Shown here: piece by piece, positions 1 to 9,469 of the stretch | Position numbering within the stretch: the first letter of the stretch is position 1 | Layout of the letters: each line of letters opens with the position of its first letter | Source: Paralithodes platypus | Lineage: Eukaryota > Arthropoda > Malacostraca > Decapoda > Lithodidae | DNA: 64,000 nucleotides | Direction: 5' to 3' | Assembly (NCBI GenBank): GCA_032716605.1 | Contig: CM064481.1 | Location: 20,578,811 to 20,642,810 of the forward strand | Notes under the pieces: model-generated | What the model was told of the DNA's origin: nothing | Databases searched by the model: none | The model's input: only the letters and a program-made list of their open reading frames with translations | Made by a program: the position numbers and the translations under genes

Positions 1-219
1 GCTGCCGCCAGTGCTGCCGCCAAGAAAGGGCGCAGGAAAGGGAAGTTGCCGGCCAGAGCGTCGGTTCCGCCTCGCACTTCTGCTCCTGCTCCCTTTTATC
101 CCCGCCGAGAAGGGGCTGGCCAGCCTTCCACTTCCGGCCGCACTTCGACGGGGTCAGACGTGAGACAGACAGGGGATGGGGTGACCCGCCCTTTTCGACG
201 GGGTGGGGGGGGTAGGTGA
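1..219 (+). CDS. DIRS element 1 gag, C-terminal basic tail (partial)
   Basis: An open frame enters from the window edge and ends at a TGA at 217-219. The 72 visible residues are rich in Ala, Lys, Arg and Pro and end in an Arg/Gly stretch. The position just before the RT frame and the composition match the Arg/Gly-rich end of gag in element 3 (around 28500-28600). It is presumably a nucleic-acid-binding tail of the capsid-like protein. Only position and composition support the call. Confidence 0.55.
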   Translation, partial: AAASAAAKKGRRKGKLPARASVPPRTSAPAPFYPRREGAGQPSTSGRTSTGSDVRQTGDGVTRPFRRGGGGR

Positions 220-239
220 GGTCAACGTGGCTCTTATGA

Positions 240-1427
240 CCGCAGGGACTGTACCGGGGGACCCTCCACGTCAAAAAATGTGTAGGTTCTCCGGGTCGGT
301 CTCCTCCTTGTTCTCCTTCTCGCCTAGCCGAAAGGGTCGCTCACCTCATCTCGGGGGCTACCACAGGTTGTTTTCGCCCTTGCGCCCCTCGATGGCCGCG
401 AGGGACGTGGGGGAGGAAGATTGCACGGAGGGGTCTAACCTGGAGATGGAAGTCCAGACCCCCACTCAGCTCTTGTCAACGAAGCCGGCCTGTCTCTTCG
501 GAGGTGGCCGACGTGATAACATCCATGCACGAGCAGGGAATCGTCAAGGAGGTGAAAGCCGGTCAACCGGTTTTCCTCTCCCGTGTATTTCTGGTACCAA
601 AGAAGGACTGCGACGCGATGCGACCGGTGGTGGATCTGTCGGCCCTCAACGGGCACATCGTGAACACACGGTTTCGGATGCTGACGGTGCACCAGGTACG
701 ACTGGCCCTGCGACCTCTGTCGTGGGTAGTGTCGCTGGACCTCAAGGATGCGTATTGGCACGTTCCTATCCATCCTCGTTTCCAGCGATTCTGGGCCGTT
801 CAGACTTCCGATCGTGTGTTCATGTTCGACAGACTTCCCTTCGGTCTCAACATCGCGCCGCGGATCTTCTCGAAACTGGTGAAGCAGCCTCTGGATCCTC
901 TCCTCAGGGGCGGCCTCCAGATCCTGTTTTACTTGGACGACTGGTTGATAGTTTCAGACACCCTAGAACAGTGCGTCCAAGACACCCTCACAGTAGTTCA
1001 CCACATCACACAGTTAGGGTTCAAAATCAATATTCCCAAGTCCCGCCTGACCCCGTCGCGTGTCGTGACGTGGGTAGGTCTCGAATGGGATCTGACCAAC
1101 GCTACAGTGACCCAGAGTCAGCCAAACGCGGTGAAACTTCGCAGGAAGGTCTTCGCCGTGTTGCACTCGGTCTCCCTCACGAGGAGGATCTGGGACTCGT
1201 TAGTGGGTTCACTGAATTGGGCCGCTCTGACCATTCCCTTAGGGAGGCTCAGGCTGCGCTGCCTAATACTCATGGGCAACAAGGTGTTTCCGTTGGCCCC
1301 TATGGATCGGCTCATGCCGATCCCGCGTACCATTTACAGACACTTAGGACACTGGGTTGCTCGGGGCACGCTCTCTGCGGCTGTGCCCTGGACCGCCCCC
1401 CCGCCGACGATCTGGGTAGATACAGAT
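240..1427 (+). CDS. DIRS element 1 ORF2, part 1: reverse transcriptase
   Basis: Codes the RT that copies the element RNA. The frame is open from 240, just after a TGA at 237-239, and homology to elements 3 and 4 starts upstream of the first ATG at 504, so the true start is unclear. RT motifs are intact: fingers motif FLVPKKDCDAMRPVVDLS, motif A SLDLKDAYWHVP, motif B LPFGLNIAPRIF, catalytic box YLDDWLI. After a connection segment the frame reaches the RNase H start at WVDTD, where LINE A copy 1 is inserted at 1428. Codon phase is kept, so 1427 joins 4399 without a shift. Confidence 0.88.
1419..1427 (+). repeat. Target-site duplication of LINE A copy 1 (left copy)
   Basis: GATACAGAT here is repeated as GACACAGAT at 4390-4398, a 9-bp target duplication with one later mismatch. 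It flanks the minus-strand LINE whose A tail reads as 20 T's at 1428-1447. Confidence 0.85.
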
Positions 1428-1503
1428 TTTTTTTTTTTTTTTTTTTTAAGAGATAATGAACGGAGGAAGGAAAAACACAGATAAAACAAAAAGGTCCATG
1501 TGC

Positions 1504-3325
1504 CTAAAGGCATCCTCCATTCATAAAATGTTTGTAACAACTGGATTTAAACATTTGTAGATTGTAAGTTTGTGGAAAGCAATTCGAGGGAAGTGAATTC
1601 CAAAGAGTAGTAGCTCTGGGGATAAATGAATTCTGATAAGCAGAAGTTCTGCATTGTGGAGGAGAAAGTGTAAATTCATGGGCGCTCTCAGCTGCCCTAG
1701 TTCTACGGGGAAAGATGTGGAGAGGCGGCACAATTGAAGCAAGTTCCTCGGAACAATTGCTGTGAAAATATCTGTAGAATAATGCAAGGGATGCAACGTT
1801 TCTTCGTATGGATAATGTAGGAAGGTCCTGTGTGATTGCAGGGTTATTGATTAATCTAATAGCTTTATTTTGAATTTTGTCCAACTGCCTCAATGCAACC
1901 ACTCCACTTCCACCCCACAGAGGTGAACAGTAATCCATCTGAGAACGCACATGACTTTTATATATCACGGCCAACTGCTCGCCAGTGAAGAATTCTCGAA
2001 CTCTGTACAGGAGTCCCAGTTTTTTAGAGGCATTCTTAGCAATGCTTCTAACATAATGTGTCCAGCTCAAGTTAGTAGTTAATGTTACACCGAGAATGTC
2101 AATACTAGGGGAAGTGGGAATATTTACATAATTAAAAAATATATGGGAGTCAGTGAGATTCTGTCGGTTAGAAAATTGAATGTACTTGGTTTTCTGTGCA
2201 TTAAAGGAAACTAGATTCTTTTGTCCCCATCCATCAATTCTAGAAAGGTCCTGGTTCAGAGAAATTGCAGTGTTTATTTTTGAATTTATATGATCGGGTT
2301 GGGTGACATAATTGGTAAATGTGAAGGAACTGTGGAGTGTTGAGTCATCTGCGTAGGAATGTATTGGATTATGAGTGGTAGATATGAGATCATTGATATG
2401 AATGAGGAACAGAATTGGGGCCAAAACTGATCCCTGGGGAACACCAGCATTTATTGAGTGAAATTGAGAATAAAGGCCATCTACCATTACACGTATTTTT
2501 CTGTTATGAAGATAAGAAGAAATTAGTGGAACTAATGATGCAAGGCCGTAGTGTGACATCTTCGACAATAAGGATTGATGCCAGACTCTATCAAATGCCT
2601 TTGATATATCCAGTGCTATTGTATGTGTTTCACCATGTTGGTCTGTAGCTTGGTTGATTTGATGCGTAAGAAGGCAAAGCATGTCTGCAGTTGATCGACA
2701 TCGTCTAAAACCATATTGCCTATCACTGATTAATTTATTATTCTCAAGATGCTTAATTATGTGATTATTTAATATAATTTCAAAGACTTTACCAAGAGTG
2801 GAAGTTATAGCTATTGGTCTGTAGTTTGATGGATCTGAAGAGGCACCTTTTTTAGGAACTGGATGGATGTTTGCTTCTTTCCAGGGTACTGGGAAGCATG
2901 AGGTATGAGTACACAGACGGAATTTTTTTGCCAATACAGGAGCGAGCACCAAGGAGCAATTCTTAAGTACTATTGGAGGAATTTCATCTGGACCAGGAGC
3001 CTTATCTACCGAGAGATTCTGCAAAATAGTTTTGACATGTCTGGTGTGGATCTTAAGTGAGGGAATTTCAGGCGAATTAAAATTAAGTACAGGGACATCT
3101 TGATTTATTTCATCTAAGGTTGAGTTGGTGGAGAAAATATCCGCAAGAAGGTTAGCTTTACCTCGTGGATCACTTACAAGATTGCCAGTCGGAGATTTTA
3201 ATGGTGGAATGGATGAAGCAGTAGTGAAGTTGGATTTAAATGAGTTAAGAATAGACCAAAATATTTTGTTATCATTTGGATTATTTAGAAGTTTATTTGC
3301 CTGCTTGTGGAGAAAGTTTGATTTA
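1504..3325 (-). CDS. LINE A copy 1 reverse transcriptase
   Basis: RT part of the LINE ORF2. The frame reads from the frameshift near 3325 down to the stop at 1504; the first Met in this frame is at 3024. Motifs seen are a KAPGPDEIPP linker, NYRPIAITS, YGFRRCRSTADML, motif A ALDISKAFDRVWH, motif B GVPQGSVLAPILF and the catalytic box SYADD. All catalytic residues are present. It is separated from the endonuclease only by a one-base deletion relative to copy 2 (TTAGGTTAATAC here, TTAGATTTAATAC in copy 2), so this copy is dead. Confidence 0.88.
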
Positions 3326-3326
3326 G

Positions 3327-4389
3327 TTAGGTTAATACAGTTTTGGCATGATTTCTGATGTTTCTAAAGTAATTAAAGGCTTCATGTGTTTTTGATCTTG
3401 TGTATGCATTGTAGGCTATTGCTTTTTGTTCAGTTACTCTAGCACAATTATGGTCAAACCATTTAGGTGAATTAGATCTTTTACTGTACTTTTGATGAGG
3501 AATAAAAGTTTCCATTCCAATTTTTACAAAATCTTGTATGTGGCTCAAGGTGGAGTGTGCATCATTAGAAAAGAAAGAGGTCCAGGGAATATCAATAAAG
3601 AAACCTTGAAGACCCTCCCAGTCTGCCCTATCGTAATGCCATTTAGTCACCAAAACAGGTTCAGAGTGGGAAGGTGTGGTAGGTGATAGACAGGTGGCCT
3701 GTATCAGACAGTGATCAGAAGATCCAAGCGGGGACCTCACTGTAACATCATAATTTTCTGAATTGGTTGTTAAAAATAAGTCCAGTAGGTGGGAATTATG
3801 ATTAGGATTATCTGGTACACGGGTGGGTTGGTTGACTAGTTGAGTGAGATTAAATGAGTCTGCAAATAGCTCACATTCAAGACCAGCATCATCAGTCCTG
3901 GCTGAATAAGTGAGCCATTCAACATTATGGACATTAAAATCACCCAACACAGTGATTTCAGAAGAAGCATTTAAGTTGAGGACACTGAGTTGTGAGGACA
4001 GAGAATCAAAAAGACTTTGCTCTGGAGGAGTATTTGGGGAACGGTAGATGCAACATATGTATTTAAATTTACCAGCAGAAATTAATTTGTATATAGAATA
4101 ATCAAAATAGGGACAATTGAAACTAGTAACCTCCTCCAGGGCAATTTCAGATTTTGCGAAGCAACATACACCTCCTTTAGGTCTGAAATTGTGGAGCAGT
4201 TGATAACCTGGAAAATTAAATCTAGACGTGTCAGATGTGGATGTTACTTGAGTCTCTGTCAAAAAAAGGAGAGTAGGGGATTCTGCTTGAAGAAATTGGT
4301 GTACAGAATTGATGTTAGAGTGAAGTCCCCTTATATTGCTAAAGAAAAAGCTGCACCGACGAGCAGCTTTGGGACGTTGCAATGCTCTT
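3327..4389 (-). CDS. LINE A copy 1 APE-type endonuclease
   Basis: Endonuclease that nicks target DNA to prime reverse transcription. From the truncated 5' end the frame shows SNIRGLHSN, the metal-binding Glu in LFLTETQV, the catalytic GDFNVHNVEW and the C-terminal SDHCLIQATC. The frame reads a few codons into flanking DIRS sequence, so the apparent Met is not the native start. The frame closes at 3327 because of the one-base deletion noted for the RT. Confidence 0.87.
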
Positions 4390-4398
4390 GACACAGAT

Positions 4399-5199
4399 GC
4401 GTCGAGCGAGGTAGGGTGGGGTTACCAATCCAACCTGGGACATCAACATCACGGCAGATGGGTGGGACACACACACCTACATATCAATGCCCTCGAACTG
4501 TTGGTTCCCTTGTTCTTCCTGAGGGACCACGCGCTGGCCCTTCGGGGACAGTCAGTGGCCTTCAGGATGGACAATCAGCCAGCTGTCCACTGTATCCAAA
4601 AGAAGGGGTCCTCCAGGTCTTTGACTCTGTTGGGGATCTCCGAGAAGTTGTTCTTCCTCGCGAACCGACACAACATCTCCCTGCACGCCTCCTACCTGCC
4701 CGGGACTGCCAACCTGTGGGCGGACGCCCTGTCGAGAGGACAGGGCGTTCTTGTAGAATGGGCAATGAAACAGACCGTATTCGACGACCTCGCAGCTTCC
4801 TGGGGTGTTCCGGAGGTCGACTTGTTCGCATCGAAGGAAACGCGCAAGTTGCCTCAGTACCTATCCCTCTGGACTCGCACTCCGGAGGGGGGTCCGGACG
4901 CTTTCATGGAAGACTGGAACAGGTGGCAGTCGATATACATATTTCCGCCACCAGACGCACTGTTGATGTGCAAAGCCCTCGCGAGGCTGCGGCTGTACCG
5001 CGGCAGAGTCTGGCTAATAGCGCCTCTGTGGCCGGCCCAGGCTTGGTACTCCCAGTTGAAGCAGTGGTGCCCGAGTCCGGTCCCTCTCCCTCTCTCAAAC
5101 TTCCACTTGAGCCAGGTTGGAGACCTACGGACCTCGTTGGCCTTCGCATCGTGGATGTTCGTGAGGCACGGTGGCTCCCAGTCCACGGACGGGACCTGA
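4399..5199 (+). CDS. DIRS element 1 ORF2, part 2: RNase H and methyltransferase-like region
   Basis: Continues ORF2 directly after LINE A. The RNase H spans about 120 residues: the active-site Asp of DTDASS is rebuilt across the junction, followed by NALELLVPLFF, AFRMDNQPAVHCIQ and the final ASYLPGTANLWADALSRG. RNase H removes RNA from the RNA:DNA hybrid. Then follows the segment found after RNase H in DIRS elements (LFASKETRKLP, IFPPPDALLMCK, LIAPLWPAQAWY), usually described as methyltransferase-like; its activity is not shown here. It overlaps the recombinase frame, as in DIRS1. Confidence 0.87.
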   Translation, partial: ASSEVGWGYQSNLGHQHHGRWVGHTHLHINALELLVPLFFLRDHALALRGQSVAFRMDNQPAVHCIQKKGSSRSLTLLGISEKLFFLANRHNISLHASYLPGTANLWADALSRGQGVLVEWAMKQTVFDDLAASWGVPEVDLFASKETRKLPQYLSLWTRTPEGGPDAFMEDWNRWQSIYIFPPPDALLMCKALARLRLYRGRVWLIAPLWPAQAWYSQLKQWCPSPVPLPLSNFHLSQVGDLRTSLAFASWMFVRHGGSQSTDGT

Positions 5200-6137
5200 C
5201 TGATTTCCTGAAGCGTTCATGGACGTCTTCGACTTGGGGGACTTACGAGTCCCACTGGAGGTCTTTTACTAGGAGGATACAGGACACTCACCAGACAGTT
5301 AGCTCTCCTTCCCTCGTCCTACACTACTTATTTCACCTCTTCCGTACACGTCGCTTTCAAGTCAACACTATACGTAACCACATGTCTGCCATCCGGGAGG
5401 TCTTTCAGTCCGTCACTGGGCTGGTCATTCCGCCGAAGGAGCTGGATTCCTTCATGAAGGCTGCCTTCAGGGAGCGACCGCCTCCGCGCCAGATCCCTCC
5501 TCAGTGGGATCTGGGGTGTGCTCTGGACCTTCTGGCTTCACACACATATACACGGGACACTACACCGGTTCAGTTGCTGGAGCGTACACTCTTCCTTGTC
5601 GCTCTGGCCACTGGGGATAGGGTGTCTGAACTAGCAGCCATGTCACGGTCCCAGGAATGCATGCGATTCTCCCCGTCCTTGAATGTCGTCACGTTAGCCC
5701 CCTCCCCTCATTTTGTTGCCAAGAATGAGAGAGAGACCCACGTTTTCAAGCCTTTCACCATCCAGGCTTTAAAGCGTGGGCATACTCACCATGTGTTGTG
5801 CCTGGTGCAAGCCTTGCACTCCTATGTTGAGTCTGTGGCGCCGACTTTGGGTACTGCTGTGTGGGTGTCTCCTCGGACTGGTGGGAGGCTCTCGAAGGTG
5901 CAGATAGGACGCCACATTTGTCGGGTCATTCGTGCCAGTAACCCTGATTGTAGGGGTTCTGCGCACGATGTACGGTCCTTTGCTGCCTCCTTACGGTTCC
6001 TGCAGAGTCGATCGTTGCCTGACGTCGCCTCGGCGGGTTTGTGGTCTTCTGTCCATACCTTTGTCTCCTCCTACCTCTCCATGTCCATTGTTAGACCCCC
6101 TCGGCCTGTGATAGCTCTCGGGAGTCGTGTTTCCTAG
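4416..6137 (+). CDS. DIRS element 1 tyrosine recombinase
   Basis: Integrates the circular DIRS DNA. The frame is open from 4416, but recombinase homology starts only near 5190, so the first 250 codons are probably just an open overlap with ORF2. The core-binding domain runs from about DFLKRSWTSSTWGTYESH. Catalytic residues are visible: Arg in LATGDRVSELAAM, HxxR in GSAHDVRSFAASL, Trp in GLWSS and the Tyr in VSSYLSMS. No stop or frameshift interrupts it, so this is the best-preserved recombinase in the window. The stop is at 6135-6137. Confidence 0.9.
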   Translation: MGLPIQPGTSTSRQMGGTHTPTYQCPRTVGSLVLPEGPRAGPSGTVSGLQDGQSASCPLYPKEGVLQVFDSVGDLREVVLPREPTQHLPARLLPARDCQPVGGRPVERTGRSCRMGNETDRIRRPRSFLGCSGGRLVRIEGNAQVASVPIPLDSHSGGGSGRFHGRLEQVAVDIHISATRRTVDVQSPREAAAVPRQSLANSASVAGPGLVLPVEAVVPESGPSPSLKLPLEPGWRPTDLVGLRIVDVREARWLPVHGRDLTDFLKRSWTSSTWGTYESHWRSFTRRIQDTHQTVSSPSLVLHYLFHLFRTRRFQVNTIRNHMSAIREVFQSVTGLVIPPKELDSFMKAAFRERPPPRQIPPQWDLGCALDLLASHTYTRDTTPVQLLERTLFLVALATGDRVSELAAMSRSQECMRFSPSLNVVTLAPSPHFVAKNERETHVFKPFTIQALKRGHTHHVLCLVQALHSYVESVAPTLGTAVWVSPRTGGRLSKVQIGRHICRVIRASNPDCRGSAHDVRSFAASLRFLQSRSLPDVASAGLWSSVHTFVSSYLSMSIVRPPRPVIALGSRVS

Positions 6138-6205
6138 AGCTCTGGCGAAGATGCCTGGTCTTCCCCCCTTGTCACTCTTTCTTTTACTTTGTTTTATTTG
6201 GAAAA

Positions 6206-6216
6206 GGGGGGGGGGG
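6206..6216 (+). other. G tract after the element 1 recombinase
   Basis: Eleven consecutive G's start 68 bases after the recombinase stop. Equivalent tracts follow the recombinase region of elements 2, 3, 4 and 5. Confidence 0.75.
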
Positions 6217-6581
6217 TGTACGGGTTTGCAACACTGGATTGCAAGTTTGGGATTATGTTTTATGTATACAGTACATAAGTGTTTTTGCCTAATTGAAAAT
6301 TGTGTTTTCTTATTGTGTTCAATGTTTTTGTTGGTTTTGGAAGAAAAGGGATTTTGGGTACAGTACTTTTTGGTTTAAGACAAGTCTATGGTTTTGCATT
6401 ACTATGAATGACAGGCACGTGTTAAAACTGCTCTTTTTAGCTACTCCTCAGTTTTTCACTCTTTTATTAAACTCTCTTGTTTAAATTGTGTTTCTTTGTC
6501 ATTCATAATTTTGTTTTATGCATTGTTTTTTTTGGTATGTTGGGCTTGGATGTCCTCCTCCTATTTGTTATGCAGCCTTGA

Positions 6582-6686
6582 TGTTGGATTTGCCAAGACT
6601 ACTAACAAATTGGGAGGTTTGACATACCTCCCAACCTACCAAATAGGAAAACCTACTATTTGGTAGTAGTCTTGGAAAATCCAACG
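6582..6686 (+). repeat. Internal complementary region of DIRS element 1
   Basis: Forms a long hairpin: the left arm around 6584-6610 pairs with the right arm 6658-6684, and a smaller GGGAGGT/ACCTCCC hairpin sits inside. The reverse complement of its right part matches the element right end (7020-7097), as expected for the DIRS internal complementary region that templates circle closure. A conserved box GATGTCC...CCTCC precedes it, as in the other DIRS copies. Confidence 0.85.
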
Positions 6687-6689
6687 TAC

Positions 6690-7098
6690 ATAATACCCTC
6701 CCTCACGCCGGACCCCTGCCCATCCGCGTTCTTCTGCTGACGTGAGATGTGATGACAAGAGAGGGTCGCTCATGCGCACGTTCGACAGGGATCTGCACAT
6801 GACGGAACACGGGATGGGCCTTGAGCGGTAACTAAGGTAAACCCCTTTTTCTTCTCTTCTATGCTTTTTTCACCTTCGGTGGTAGTTTTGGTTAATGTAC
6901 AACGTCTCCTAGAGCAAGATAAGGAGTAGACTCTAGACGTTTTCTTTTTAACCGCGGTTGGAATGACGACATAGCAGTCAAAATAGACAAGTCGTCATTG
7001 CAATTAGGTTAATAGCCTTGACGTTGGATTTTCCAAGACTACTACCAAATAGTAGGTTTTCCTATTTGGTAGGTTGGGAGGTACATCAAACCTCCCAT
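6690..7098 (+). repeat. Right terminal region of DIRS element 1
   Basis: Non-coding right inverted repeat plus right extremity. The final part (about 7020-7098) is the reverse complement of the internal complementary region and ends at AAACCTCCCA. The left partner lies outside the window, so the inverted repeat cannot be confirmed directly. Confidence 0.7.
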
Positions 7099-7489
7099 TC
7101 TAGCAGCAATTAAGTCCCAAGTTTAGTCAGAGACAAGAGTCTCTGACTCCCCAGGTTAGGCTGTCCTCTAAGCTAATGCCTTCTACACTACCTACTGTTC
7201 CTTTACAACCTGTCCTGATATGAATAAAGACCACCACACCGCCTCGTCCCTCAGGGTCAATTGGTCCTAGTGTTCCCTAACCGGTGAATCAGTAGCGATT
7301 CCCACCCTTGACAGGTGGGGCTATTCCTAACCCCTTCACTCCGGGTGCCCTTGAGGAGGACCCGGGGTTTCCCAACAAGCCAATGCCTTTGCTTTATGAT
7401 CCTGCCCGAGTTTGACAACCAATCAGTGATCCTCCTATTCCGGAAGACGCGGAGACAGGTATCCCTGAACTTAACCAGGTCCCTCAAGC

Positions 7490-7943
7490 CGGGGTCCTCG
7501 AGGTAAATGAATTAATACATCTGCGAGCAAAAGATGCTGAAAGGCGGGGAATGGAAATAGTCGTGCCTCCTTTCCCTTCTAGGTCTGATATTCAGTTTTG
7601 TGGACAACCCTGCCCCAATATTTTCTGCCACAAAATCCTGGGAGCCTTGGTCAGATTTCTCTAAGCTTGCTGCTCTTAATGCTATAAAGTCCCTCCTCAA
7701 TGTGTTCTACAAAGATAGAAACTGTTGCTACAGACTCTCAGTCTCGCATGTTACCTTCGATGGAGTGGGACAAGGTCCATGGGTGGAATGGGCAGTAGAG
7801 GCGGCAAAATTTGCTCTAGCCATCACTGCAATTACCCCAATAAAGTTCCAAATGAGGAACATAGATTTGCTGCTTGTCATATGTGATCTGCACAACAATA
7901 CAATGATACTTTCACCAAACGTCATAGAAGTAATCAAAGAATG
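7490..7943 (+). pseudogene. DIRS element 5 gag remnant
   Basis: Broken gag-like frames. EVNELIHLRAKDAERRG resembles the MDELRHLRAKDTQGQ of element 6, and GQGPWVEWAVEAAKFA resembles MGPWVERAAEAQQFA of element 4. Frameshifts and stops separate these blocks. The protein family is recognised only through the other copies in this window. Confidence 0.65.
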
Positions 7944-8160
7944 ATTAAAGCCGATGGTAGTGCCAGTTCTAAAAGGAACCACAGTTTTCCAATCCCGCAC
8001 GTTTCTTGTTCCCAAACGAGACAGCTTGAAGATGAGACCAGGCAGAGACCTCTCCTCACTCAAAATTACAGATTTTGCATGCTCACAGTGCCTCGGATAC
8101 GGCTACTCCTTCATCAGGACGTGTGACTGATAACGTTGAACCTCAAGGATGCCTTTTGGC
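7944..8160 (+). pseudogene. DIRS element 5 RT fragment
   Basis: One frame reads SRTFLVPKRDSLKMRPGRDLS, the DIRS RT fingers motif (compare FLVPKRDSAQMRPVVDLS in element 4). It follows gag without the intervening region, so an internal deletion is likely. Palm motifs are absent. Confidence 0.6.
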
Positions 8161-8362
8161 GATCCTATCTTACACCCTAAATCAAAGGCCTAATAGTCGG
8201 TAACCACTATCAGGCAATGGGCGTCACACTGAAAGAGTTTTACTACCATGACTAAGTAAGAAGACAAAGGATTTTTCTTCTATAGTAAATAGTACGAGTT
8301 GTATGTACTGCATGAGTCTGGTTCTCCTTTCCTCCTTCGGAATCTCCAAAAGGAATAAAAAA

Positions 8363-8375
8363 GGGGGGGGGGGGG
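8363..8375 (+). other. G tract of DIRS element 5
   Basis: Thirteen consecutive G's in the position equivalent to the tract that follows the recombinase in the other DIRS copies, although the recombinase itself is deleted here. Confidence 0.65.
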
Positions 8376-8793
8376 ATGTAGAACATAAATAAGTATACGA
8401 AGACAAAGAGTTTTCTTCTATAAGGAATAAGTACGAGTTGTATGTACTGAAAAAGTATGAAAAAATAGTTAATTTTTGGGTTTTTATACCAATGCAAGCA
8501 AGAAATGCGCTTGCTAACTTGTTGGACAGCTTCAGGAGCTGGGCGTATAAGATGCTTTAACATTAAAGCATCCGTTCATACAAATGTTTACATCTTGTTC
8601 TCCTCAACACATTTTAAGTTATGACTATTCTTCCATCTTTCCTTCTTTATGAGGCTTCCCAGTATACCCACCTCTTCTTTCTCTAATACAGTAATTTGAA
8701 TTTCTCCCGATGTCAGCCTATTTGTTAATTGGTTCTCTCTGGATACGTTGAGCATCTGATGTCCCACCTCCGGTCGTGATATTCTAGGCTCTT

Positions 8794-8892
8794 CGTCATT
8801 GACGAAGGAACCAATACTAAATTACGGGTTTGACAACCCGTAGGGAAGGAAGGAAAACCTTCTATTTAGGAGTGGTTCCGTAGTCAATGACG
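8794..8892 (+). repeat. Internal complementary region of DIRS element 5
   Basis: Hairpin with arms 8794-8822 and 8864-8892 (CGTCATTGAC at both outer ends). The reverse complement of the right part matches 9222-9293. The box GATGTCCCACCTCC lies just upstream at 8758-8770. Confidence 0.8.
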
Positions 8893-9214
8893 CAATGGTT
8901 CCCTCCCACCTTCCCCTTCCCATGCACATGCCCAACTTGATATAACATTTGAGGCAGATAAACACGCTAGAAAGTCTGGCATCACGTGCAAGGGAAGCAT
9001 AACGACAGCACAGCTGGAGGGCTGAGGTACCGGGAGGTTTGAAATGATAGATTCTAATTTAAATTTTATTTCTAGTGGTATTCATTTTCAATGACAAGCC
9101 CTTGGTAAGATTTAATGGGTATTAACCAAGGATTGTTTTTATGCTATATACGCAACGGTTGTGATAAGAACTCCGGGGAATCCCGAACGGGTCCCGGAAT
9201 CTCAGCCTATATAT

Positions 9215-9293
9215 AGTATAGGCTCTTCGTCATTGACTACGGAACCACTCCTAAATAGGTTTTCCTTCCTTCCCTACAGGTTGTCAAACCCGT
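9215..9293 (+). repeat. Right extremity of DIRS element 5
   Basis: The reverse complement of this block is found in the element 5 internal complementary region. A related block forms the right end of element 2 at 20096-20168. It ends at TTGTCAAACCCGT, directly against the left inverted repeat of element 2. Confidence 0.7.
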
Positions 9294-9469
9294 ACTTAGT
9301 TCCTAGGGAATGTCATTAAAAAAGGTAACCATTAGAAAAAGAAAGAATTTTTTTATGAGTAAAGATTAGAAACTATGAATGTTGTCTTATTAAATCAACT
9401 AGTGCGCCGTTATACAGTCCTTCCCTTGCACGCATCCCCCAGCTGGTCACGCTGGGTTTATACGTCCTT
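9294..9469 (+). repeat. Left inverted terminal repeat of DIRS element 2
   Basis: 176 bp that match the reverse complement of 19821-19996 with only a handful of differences by eye. It starts ACTTAGTTCCTAGGG and ends TTTATACGTCCTT. Confidence 0.85.

Larger units (their letters stand above)
1428..4389 (-). mobile_element. Non-LTR retrotransposon LINE A copy 1, 5'-truncated
   Basis: A minus-strand LINE of the Jockey/CR1 group with an APE-type endonuclease and RT. The 3' end is a poly(A) tail (T's at 1428-1447) and the 5' end is truncated at the start of the endonuclease, so ORF1 is missing. It has a 9-bp target duplication and sits in the RNase H active-site codons of DIRS element 1. A second copy of the same family lies at 51312-57018. 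Clade assignment beyond Jockey/CR1 group is inference from RT motifs. Confidence 0.92.
1..7098 (+). mobile_element. DIRS-like retrotransposon, element 1 (left end outside window)
   Basis: A tyrosine-recombinase retrotransposon of the DIRS order. In order the window shows the basic end of gag, RT, RNase H, a methyltransferase-like region, a tyrosine recombinase, a G tract, an internal complementary region (6582-6686) and a right terminus ending near 7098. A minus-strand LINE (1428-4389) splits the RNase H. The coding part is GC-rich, like element 3 and unlike elements 2 and 4, so two DIRS lineages are present. Sequence resembling the gag of another DIRS resumes to the right, so element 1 probably inserted into element 5. 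The left inverted repeat lies outside the window. Confidence 0.9.
7099..9293 (+). mobile_element. DIRS element 5, 5'-truncated and internally deleted remnant
   Basis: Right part of an old DIRS element into which element 1 appears to have inserted. Gag-like sequence (7490-7940) is followed directly by RT fingers sequence (7950-8160), and everything from RT motif A through the recombinase is missing. The 3' region is kept: a G tract (8363-8375), an internal complementary region (8794-8892) and a right extremity (9215-9293). Two 50-bp direct repeats occur around 8269 and 8400. Its right end abuts the left end of element 2. Confidence 0.75.

Noticed and set aside
203..1456. Open frame of 417 codons overlapping the element 1 RT
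   Set aside because: It reads antiphase to a frame with clear RT motifs and ends in the LINE A poly(T) run; composition is that of a shadow frame in GC-rich coding DNA.
5190..6137. Bacterial integrase or phage origin for the tyrosine recombinase
   Set aside because: It sits after RT/RNase H in a DIRS layout repeated several times, and the sequence pattern is that of the DIRS recombinase.
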